Origin: Variovorax sp.
GTDB lineage: Bacteria; Pseudomonadota; Gammaproteobacteria; Burkholderiales; Burkholderiaceae_C
NCBI GenBank assembly: GCA_028292145.1
Contig: JAQGMX010000236.1
Location: 1-11,087, forward strand
Reading direction: 5' to 3'
Length of the DNA: 11,087 nt
A program made the position numbers and the translations under genes. Every line of letters starts with the position of its first letter. The stretch's first letter is position 1. The notes under the pieces are model-generated. The model saw nothing but the letters and a program-made list of their open reading frames with translations. It was not told the DNA's origin and ran no database searches. Positions 1 to 5,680 of this stretch are shown piece by piece.

Positions 1-18
1 TCCGTTCGGAGCGAAGCA

Positions 19-462
19 GTGGCGACCAACGGAATCAACCAGATGCTCTGGGCGAATGGCGTCAATTCAGCGATCACGCCGAATTTCGCCGAGATGTCCG
101 GCGGTCCGTCGAATGGCCCAAGGAGGCTCGATATCGTCACGCCCTCGCACGATGACATGAGCAGGGCTCATCAGCTTCTGGCCAACGCCGATTTCCCCAT
201 CGACCTGGGCAACGGTGAGCGGGCGACTGTCAGGGCACTCTTTCACACGCCGCTCGTGCCGGGGCGGCCTGCCAACATCGATCTGCAGGTGATTCGTGAC
301 GACGGTCGATTCCGCAGGCTCTATGTGGCCCTGACGAGCGAGGCACCGACCCCGGCTCAGGCTGCCCCGGTTCAAGCTGCACCCGTTCCAGCGAATCCGC
401 CACCATCGGGAGCGCCGAACGGACATGTCCGGTTCGACCCGATCGTGAAAATTTTTGGATGA
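19..462 (+). CDS. Hypothetical protein, possibly 5'-truncated, with Pro/Ala-rich tail
   Basis: I do not recognise this protein. The frame is open from the first base of the window, so the gene may begin upstream. The best start inside the window is the GTG at 19, with a GGAG at 8-11 seven bases before it, giving 147 residues. There is no signal peptide or membrane segment. The first 105 or so residues look globular and soluble. Residues about 108-134 form a low-complexity Pro/Ala/Gln linker containing two tandem QAAPV units, and the last residues (HVRFDPIVKIFG) are again mixed. The gene converges on the amidohydrolase gene with only 12 bp between the stop codons and no clear hairpin there. 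An Ala/Pro linker near a terminus fits a secreted or multidomain protein, but nothing here shows a function. Reality of the gene is likely; its start is uncertain. Confidence 0.6.
   Translation: MATNGINQMLWANGVNSAITPNFAEMSGGPSNGPRRLDIVTPSHDDMSRAHQLLANADFPIDLGNGERATVRALFHTPLVPGRPANIDLQVIRDDGRFRRLYVALTSEAPTPAQAAPVQAAPVPANPPPSGAPNGHVRFDPIVKIFG
358..387 (+). repeat. Two tandem 15-bp units encoding QAAPV-QAAPV
   Basis: Two adjacent 15-bp units encode the same pentapeptide QAAPV. They differ at three third-codon positions (CAG/CAA, GCC/GCA, CCG/CCC), so 12 of 15 bases match. Purely synonymous differences suggest an old duplication kept for the peptide. It lies in the Pro/Ala linker of the first gene. 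Confidence 0.6.
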
Positions 463-474
463 GACCGAGCGATA

Positions 475-1758
475 TCACGGCATGCGCCAGTCGCACACCG
501 CCGGGCGCCCGTCCAGACGCAGTTGTGCCGCGGCCGGCGCGGTTTCGGCCAGCAACACGCCGCGGCGATACACCTTGAGTCGCGTTGCGCGCAGGCGAAT
601 CGCCTCGATCGGGTCTTTCGCCTGGAGCAGCACGAAGCTGGCGTCGCAGCCGGGTTCGAGCCCGTAACGCAACAGGCCGAACACCTTCGCCGCATTGGTC
701 GTCACCGCGTCGAAGCAGCGACGGATGCCGGCCTGACTCGTCATCTGCGCGACGTGCAGGCCCATGTGCGCCACTTCCAGCATGTCGCCCGAGCCCATGC
801 CGTACCACGGGTCCATCACGCAATCGTGGCCGAAGGCGACGTTGACGCCCGCCGCCATGAGTTCGGGCACGCGCGTCATGCCGCGGCGCTTCGGGTAGGT
901 GTCGTGCCGGCCCTGGAGCGTGATGTTGATCAGCGGATTGGCGATCACGCTGACACCGCTTTCCGCGATCAGCGGCAGCAATTTGCTGACGTAGTAATTG
1001 TCCATCGAGTGCATCGACGTGCAGTGCGAGCCGGTGACGCGGCCGTGCAGGCCCAGGCGCTGCGATTCGGCAGCCAGCGTCTCGATGTGCCGCGACATCG
1101 GATCGTCCGACTCGTCGCAATGCATGTCGACGCGCTTCCCGCGCTCGGCCGCGATCTCGCAGAGCAGCTTCACGCTTGCGGCGCCGTCGGCCATCGTGCG
1201 TTCGAAGTGCGGAATACCGCCGACCACGTCGACGCCCCGGTCGAGCGCGCGCTTCAGGTTCTCGACGCCGCCGGGCGCACGCAGCACGCCGTCCTGCGGG
1301 AACGCGACCAGCTGCAGATCGATGTAGGGCGCGACCAGACGCTTGACTTCCAGCAGCGCATCGACGGCCAGCATGCTCGGGTCGCTGGTGTCGACGTGCG
1401 TGCGGATTGCGAGCAATCCCTTGGCCACCGCCCAGTCGCAATAGGCGAGCGCGCGTTCGATCAGCGCTTCCTGCTTCAGCAGCGGCTTCAGCTCGCCCCA
1501 CAGCGCGATGCCTTCGAGCAGCGTGCCGCTGGCATTCACGCGCGGCAGGCCGTAGCTCAGCGTGGCGTCCATGTGGAAATGCGGATCGACGAAATGCGGC
1601 GCGACAAGCTGGCCCTGTGCATCGAGCGTTTCGTGCGCCGGTGCCTGAGCTTCGGAGAGGCCGGCGGTGACTTCGACGATCCGGCCGTCCTGGACGGCGA
1701 TCGACATGCCGGTCCGGCCGTCGGGAAGGGTGGCGTTGCGCACGAGGAGGTTGAGCAT
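475..1758 (-). CDS. CodA-like amidohydrolase (cytosine deaminase family)
   Basis: This is a cytoplasmic metal-dependent amidohydrolase of 427 residues, the same length as E. coli cytosine deaminase CodA, with which it can be aligned throughout from memory. All catalytic residues are present one position earlier than in CodA: metal ligands H60 and H62 (in DPHFHMD), H213 and D312, the catalytic E216 (in HCDESDD), H245 (GSHCTSMH), and Q155 in VAFPQ. The CodA residue Asp314, next to the metal-binding Asp and known to affect substrate choice, is Cys313 here (GHDCVMDPW). The family deaminates cytosine, isoguanine and related rings, or hydrolyses triazine side chains; the true substrate here is unknown. 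The gene follows lysR on the same strand after 75 bp, so it may be co-transcribed with it. The ATG at 1758 has only a weak ribosome binding site but fits the CodA N-terminus. Family call is firm; substrate is not. Confidence 0.9.
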   Translation of the reverse strand: MLNLLVRNATLPDGRTGMSIAVQDGRIVEVTAGLSEAQAPAHETLDAQGQLVAPHFVDPHFHMDATLSYGLPRVNASGTLLEGIALWGELKPLLKQEALIERALAYCDWAVAKGLLAIRTHVDTSDPSMLAVDALLEVKRLVAPYIDLQLVAFPQDGVLRAPGGVENLKRALDRGVDVVGGIPHFERTMADGAASVKLLCEIAAERGKRVDMHCDESDDPMSRHIETLAAESQRLGLHGRVTGSHCTSMHSMDNYYVSKLLPLIAESGVSVIANPLINITLQGRHDTYPKRRGMTRVPELMAAGVNVAFGHDCVMDPWYGMGSGDMLEVAHMGLHVAQMTSQAGIRRCFDAVTTNAAKVFGLLRYGLEPGCDASFVLLQAKDPIEAIRLRATRLKVYRRGVLLAETAPAAAQLRLDGRPAVCDWRMP

Positions 1759-1833
1759 GGCGGGGACCGTCCGAGGTGGTCGTGTGAAGTGAAATTATGT
1801 GGTTTGACCGCGCTGGCGCGATTCAGCCGAGGA

Positions 1834-2742
1834 TCAGTCGAGGTTGAGATTGCCCAGACGTGCCACCACCAAGTCATGCAAGGTCTGCGCCGCCACCGAA
1901 AGGCTCCCCTCGCGCCGCTGCACGATGTTGACGGTGCGCGTCAGGCCGCCCACCGGCAGCGGTCGGGTCACGAGCGTGTCGCGCCTGAAATGGAACAGCG
2001 TCAGGGCAGGCACCACGCTGATGCCGAGTCCGGCCTCGACCAGGCCCATGACGGTCGCGAGATGCTCGACCTCGAACACTGCGTTCATCCGCAGGGGATG
2101 TAGCGCCACGTCCAGCGACTGCCGCACGCTGCTGTGTCGCGCCATCTGGATGAAGGGCCACGGCGCCAGCTTGCGGGCGCTCAATTTCGGTTCGGTGGCC
2201 AGCGGATGGTCGGCGCGGCAGACCAGGTGGAAGCGGTCGCTGCACAGCTTTCGACTCAGCAGATCGCTGTCGGCGACGGTCCCATCGCCCGAAGACGCGA
2301 GCGCGAAATCGGCCGAGCCGCTGCGCACGCGCGCGATGCAGGCGTCAGAAAGCGCATCGTCCAGATCGACGCGGATGCCCGGCCATGTCGCCATGAACTC
2401 GGCCAGAACCGCCGGGAGCCAGCCTGCGGCCAGCGAGGGCAGGGCGGCGATGCGCACCCGGCCCTTTCGCCGCTCGACGTGGTCGGCCAGATCCGCGATG
2501 GCGCCGTTCATGTCGTCGAGCAGCCGCTGTGCGGCCGTCTCGAACAGCTTGCCCTCGGGCGTGAGCTGCACGCTGCGGGTGTCGCGGTCGAACAGGCGGG
2601 TGCCGAGCGCGTCTTCGAGCGTGCGGATCAGCGCGCTGAACGCCGGCTGCGAAAGATGCGAGAGATTGGCTGCGCGCGTGAAATTGCGTTGTTCGGCCAG
2701 CGTGAGGAATGCGCGGAGCTGGCGTGAAGAGAGTTCGGTCAT
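1834..2742 (-). CDS. LysR-type transcriptional regulator
   Basis: A LysR-family DNA-binding regulator of 302 residues, the usual length. The N-terminal winged helix-turn-helix covers about residues 5-64 and carries the standard signature (FTRAANLSHLSQPAFSALIR, then LGTRLFDRDTR and LTPEG). A linker helix follows, and the effector-binding domain runs from about residue 90 to 295. Regulators of this family are normally transcribed away from a target operon and sense a metabolite of the pathway. Here the gene is divergent from the AtuA/Bug operon and sits upstream of the amidohydrolase gene on its own strand, so both sides are plausible targets. A direct repeat in the 86-bp divergent gap overlaps its own start codon, which fits autoregulation. 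The effector cannot be told from sequence. Confidence 0.93.
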   Translation of the reverse strand: MTELSSRQLRAFLTLAEQRNFTRAANLSHLSQPAFSALIRTLEDALGTRLFDRDTRSVQLTPEGKLFETAAQRLLDDMNGAIADLADHVERRKGRVRIAALPSLAAGWLPAVLAEFMATWPGIRVDLDDALSDACIARVRSGSADFALASSGDGTVADSDLLSRKLCSDRFHLVCRADHPLATEPKLSARKLAPWPFIQMARHSSVRQSLDVALHPLRMNAVFEVEHLATVMGLVEAGLGISVVPALTLFHFRRDTLVTRPLPVGGLTRTVNIVQRREGSLSVAAQTLHDLVVARLGNLNLD

Positions 2743-2776
2743 CTGGAATTCCGATCAATCGATCTGGACTTTCGAT
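2741..2776. promoter_or_regulatory. Candidate LysR operator: 15-bp direct repeat, 21-bp period
   Basis: ATCTGGAATTCCGAT at 2741-2755 recurs as ATCTGGACTTTCGAT at 2762-2776, with 13 of 15 bases matching and an exact offset of 21 bp, two turns of B-DNA. The first copy contains the palindrome GGAATTCC and overlaps the lysR start codon. Between and across the copies, TCCGATC (2750-2756) faces GATCTGGA (2761-2768) as a near-inverted pair. Tandem sites on one helix face are typical for LysR-type tetramers. Binding is inferred, not shown. Confidence 0.5.
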
Positions 2777-2805
2777 TTTACGGATGGCATCGCGCGTTCT
2801 ACATT
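2777..2805 (+). promoter_or_regulatory. Possible sigma70-like promoter of the atuA-type operon
   Basis: TTTACG at 2777-2782 and TACATT at 2800-2805 each match four of six consensus bases and are 17 bp apart. The -35 element directly abuts the second copy of the 21-bp-spaced repeat, the usual place for a LysR activator to touch RNA polymerase. Transcription would start near 2812, leaving a leader of about 17 bases before the ATG at 2829. Matches this weak also arise by chance. Confidence 0.3.
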
Positions 2806-2828
2806 GCCTTCACAAAGAGAAAAGAGAC

Positions 2829-4238
2829 ATGACGAAACCTGCAGGAAATCCCTCGGCCTTGCCCTTGCTGATCGGCTGTGCGGCCGGCTTCTCGGGCGAC
2901 CGCACCGATGCCGCCGGCCCGGTGGTCGACACGCTCATCGCGCGGCTCACATCCGGCCCTTCCGGACTTTCTGGTCAACGCGCCTTCCTCATCTTCGAAA
3001 CCCTCGCCGAGCGCACGCTGGCGCTGGCGCAGCTTCGCCGCCGCGCCGATCCCGAAGCCGGCTATGAACCGCTGCTCGACGACCTGCTGCGGCCGGTTCT
3101 GGCGCGTTGCCTGCAGCACGGCATCCGGATCGTCAGCAATTTCGGCGCTGCGAACCCACGCGCGGCGGCGCGGCACATTGCGCGGATGGCCGGCGAACTC
3201 GGCCTGGCGGTTCCGGCGATCGCGGTGGTGGAGGGCGACGATCTCTCTTCGCCGGCGCACATGGCGCTTCTGCGGACGGAACTCGGTACGGCGCTCGACG
3301 GTCTGCGCATCGTCAGCGCCAACGCCTATATCGGTGCCGAGCCGATCGCTGCGGCGCTCGATGCGGGTGCGCAGATCGTGGTCTGCGGACGCGTGGCCGA
3401 TCCGTCGCTCACGGTCGGTCCGGCGATGTAGCACTTCGGCTGGTCCGAGGACGACTGGGACACGCTGGGCCGCGCGACGATGGCCGGGCACCTGCTCGAA
3501 TGCGGCGCGCAGGTCTGCGGAGGCTATTACGCCGACCCGGGCTACAAGGACGTGCCCGGACTGGAGAACGTCGGTTTCCCGATCGCCGAGATCGGGCAGG
3601 ACGGAAGTTGCACCGTCGGCAAGTCCGAGGGGACGGGCGGCTACGTCAACGAAGCGACGGTCAAAGAGCAATTGCTTTATGAAGTGCACGACCCGGCGGC
3701 CTACCTGACGCCGGACGTGGTGGCGGACATTTCCGAAGCCGAGGTCTGCGCAATGACCGACGCCGGCCCCGACCGTGTCGCGCTTTCGGGTGTGCGCGGC
3801 CATGCGCGGCCGACGCACTACAAGGTCAACGTCTGCCACGAAGGCGGCTGGCTGGCCGAAGGCGAAATTTCCTATGCGGGTCCACGCGCCGAGGTGCGTG
3901 CGCGACTGGCTGCCGACGTGCTGCGGAAGCGTCTGCCGGAGTTGATGCTGCGTGTCGACCTGATCGGCGCGATCAGCATCCTGGCGGACGACGGCGGTCG
4001 CGCCCTGGCTGCAACGCCGGAATCCGGCGCGCGCGACGTGCGTTTGCGCATCGCCGCGACGCATGTCGATCGCGTCGTGGCCGAGCGCCTGGGTCGTGAA
4101 GTGACCGCGCTCTACACCTGCGGGCCGGCCGGCGGCGGCGGTGTGCGAACGACGCTCACGCCGCGGCTCAACACGGTCTCCTGCCTGCTGCCGCGCGATG
4201 CGGTGCCGGTGCGTTTCGAAATGGTGGAGGGCGCATGA
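2829..4238 (+). pseudogene. AtuA-family (DUF1446) gene interrupted by one in-frame TAG
   Basis: The whole frame encodes 469 codons of a DUF1446/AtuA (acyclic terpene utilisation A) protein, the normal length for this domain, but codon 201 is TAG (3429-3431). Both halves are intact and in the same frame. The N-terminal half has GCAAGFSGDRTDAAGP (residues 17-31), SNFGAANP (103-110) and VCGRVADPSLTVGP (185-198). After the stop come HFGW, HLLECGAQVCGGYYADPG and GVRGHARPTHYKV, all family motifs. A purine-rich AAGAGAAAAGAG precedes the ATG at 2829. AtuA is known from terpenoid catabolism in Pseudomonas, but its reaction is not established, and many homologues lie in other catabolic loci. As written, only a 200-residue fragment is made, plus perhaps a 252-residue product restarting at the in-frame ATG 3480, which lacks a good ribosome site. 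A recent nonsense mutation, a base-calling error or amber suppression could explain it. Confidence 0.85.
3429..3431 (+). other. Premature amber codon in the atuA-type gene
   Basis: TAG at codon 201 lies between GPAM and HFGW, in the middle of a conserved family segment. One base change from CAG (Gln) or from TAC/TAT (Tyr) would produce it; CAG to TAG is a simple C-to-T transition. The bases after it (CACTTC) do not fit the CARYYA readthrough context. No insertion or deletion is involved. Confidence 0.85.
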
Positions 4239-4609
4239 GCAAATCTTTCACATTCCCCACATTCCCTCTCTACCGCGCCGCGCACGGCCGCACCGGCGAC
4301 AAGGGCGACCGATCCAACATCAGCGTCGTCGCCTGGCATCCCGCGCTGTGGCCGTTGCTCGTCGAGCAGGTCACGCCCGAAGCGGTGGCGGCGCAATTCG
4401 GCCATCGCGCGCCGAGCCGCGTCCAGCGTTTCCTGCTGCCGAAGCTGCAGGCGATGAATTTCGTGCTCGATGCGGTGCTCGATGGCGGCGTCAACGACGC
4501 GTTGAACCTCGACACCCACGGCAAATCGCTTTCTTTCCTGCTGCTCGACATGCGCATCGAAGTGCCGGTCGCGCTGCAGCAGTTTCTCAACGGCCCATCC
4601 GAAGGCTGA
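4235..4609 (+). CDS. Small AtuA-related protein (C-terminal ferredoxin-fold-like domain)
   Basis: A soluble 124-residue protein of the AtuA-related family, matching the C-terminal domain that in longer AtuA proteins is fused behind DUF1446. The hallmark is HGRTGDKGDRSNISV at residues 17-31, followed by a helical middle and a conserved end (LNLDTHGKSLSFLLLDMRI at about 90-108). It has no Cys cluster, so ferredoxin here refers to fold, not to an iron-sulphur centre. Its ATG overlaps the stop of the upstream gene as ATGA (4235-4238), and a strong GGAGG at 4226-4230 sits four bases before it. This is classic translational coupling and suggests that the two polypeptides form a complex. With a premature stop upstream, its translation would depend on ribosomes starting anew at this site. 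Biochemical function is unknown. Confidence 0.85.
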   Translation: MSKSFTFPTFPLYRAAHGRTGDKGDRSNISVVAWHPALWPLLVEQVTPEAVAAQFGHRAPSRVQRFLLPKLQAMNFVLDAVLDGGVNDALNLDTHGKSLSFLLLDMRIEVPVALQQFLNGPSEG

Positions 4610-4655
4610 CTTTTCCCTCCGGCCCTCGGCCGACTTCCATCTGGAGACAACCACC

Positions 4656-5639
4656 ATGCAGCGCTTCCGTCACTTCGCCCTTCCTGCCGCAGCGGCAGCC
4701 GTCGCCTCGGTATCGATGATGCCCATGCTGGCGCAGGCCCAGGGCTTTCCCGAGAAGGCCATCACCTTCGTCGTCCCGTTCGCGGCGGGCACCGCGACCG
4801 ACCAGATCGCGCGGGCCATCGGCAACGCGATCACCGCCGAAACGAAGCAGCCGGTGATCATCGACAACAAGGCCGGCGCCAGCGGCTTCATCGCCTCGCA
4901 GAACGTGGCGAAAGCACCGGCGGACGGCTACACGGTGCTGATCACGACCAACACCACGCACGCCGCGAACGAGCACCTGTTCAAGAAGCTGCCCTACGAC
5001 CCGGTGAAGGATTACGCGCCGATCACCGCGCTGGGCAAGGGCGGCCAGATCATGGTCGTGAGTCCGGCGTTCCCGGCGAAGACGGTGATGGAATTCGTCG
5101 CGCTGGCGAAGCAGCAGCCGGGCAAGTACAGCTTCGGCAGCGGCAGCTCGTCCAGCCGCATGGCCGGCGAACTGCTGCAGCAGATGGCGGACATCAAGCT
5201 GCTGCACGTTCCCTACAAGAGCAACACGCTGGCCGTGACCGATCTGCTCGGCAACCAGATCGACATGATGATCACCGACACCGCCACCGGCCTGCCGCAG
5301 GTGAAAGCCGGCAAGCTGCGCGCCATCGGCGTGTCGGGCGCCACCCGTTCGCCGCTCGCGCCCGAGGTGCCGACGATTGCCGAGGCTGGCGTGAAGGGCT
5401 ACGAGATGGGCTACTGGTTCGCGGCCTATGCGCCGGCGAAGACGCCGCCTGCCGTCGTCAAGCGCCTGAACGAATTGATGGTGAAAGCCGCGCGCAGCGA
5501 GACGGCCAAGGCGGCCTTCTACGAGCCGACCGGCACCGAAGTCTTCACGACGTCGCCCGAGGAGATGGCGAAGTTCCAGGTTGGCGAGTCTCTGAAATGG
5601 GGGCGCATCGTGAAGGCAGCGGGGATCGAGGCGGAGTAA
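4656..5639 (+). CDS. Bug/TctC-family periplasmic tricarboxylate-transporter receptor
   Basis: A periplasmic solute-binding protein of the Bug (Bordetella uptake gene)/TctC family, 327 residues, the normal length. Residues 1-28 form a Sec signal peptide (MQRFRH, a hydrophobic Ala-rich core, then AQA before Gln29). The mature protein starts with GFPEKAITFVVPFAAGTATDQIAR, the family's first ligand-loop region (often PFPAGGxTD). Later family signatures include DGYTVLITTN, KKLPYDPVKDYAPIT, and GKLRAIGVSGATRSPLAPEVPTIAEAG. A GGAG at 4643-4646 precedes the ATG by nine bases. The family binds carboxylates such as tricarboxylates, aromatic or amino acids and some amides; the ligand cannot be read from sequence. 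No tctA or tctB membrane gene is in the window, so it is an orphan receptor, common in Burkholderiales. Placement after the AtuA genes suggests uptake of that pathway's substrate. Confidence 0.93.
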   Translation: MQRFRHFALPAAAAAVASVSMMPMLAQAQGFPEKAITFVVPFAAGTATDQIARAIGNAITAETKQPVIIDNKAGASGFIASQNVAKAPADGYTVLITTNTTHAANEHLFKKLPYDPVKDYAPITALGKGGQIMVVSPAFPAKTVMEFVALAKQQPGKYSFGSGSSSSRMAGELLQQMADIKLLHVPYKSNTLAVTDLLGNQIDMMITDTATGLPQVKAGKLRAIGVSGATRSPLAPEVPTIAEAGVKGYEMGYWFAAYAPAKTPPAVVKRLNELMVKAARSETAKAAFYEPTGTEVFTTSPEEMAKFQVGESLKWGRIVKAAGIEAE

Positions 5640-5680
5640 ACGACTTCGATCCCAAATAAATCAATAAGCAGGAGACAAAA

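Noticed and set aside
523..2103. Long open frame of 526 codons on the + strand opposite the amidohydrolase and lysR
   Set aside because: It is antisense to two well-recognised genes, rich in Arg, His and Ala as expected from high-GC antisense frames, and has no recognisable motif.
2799..4064. Open frame of 421 codons on the - strand opposite the atuA-type gene
   Set aside because: The sense strand carries clear DUF1446 motifs throughout; the antisense product is Arg-rich with no domain signature.
3480..4238. Separate 252-residue gene starting at ATG 3480
   Set aside because: It is in the same frame as the preceding 200 codons, begins in the middle of the DUF1446 domain and lacks a good ribosome binding site, so it is the downstream half of the broken gene.
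4620..4632. Small hairpin CGGCC-CTC-GGCCG between the small AtuA-related gene and the Bug gene
   Set aside because: The stem is only 5 bp and no T run follows, so it is not a credible intrinsic terminator; the genes are more likely co-transcribed.
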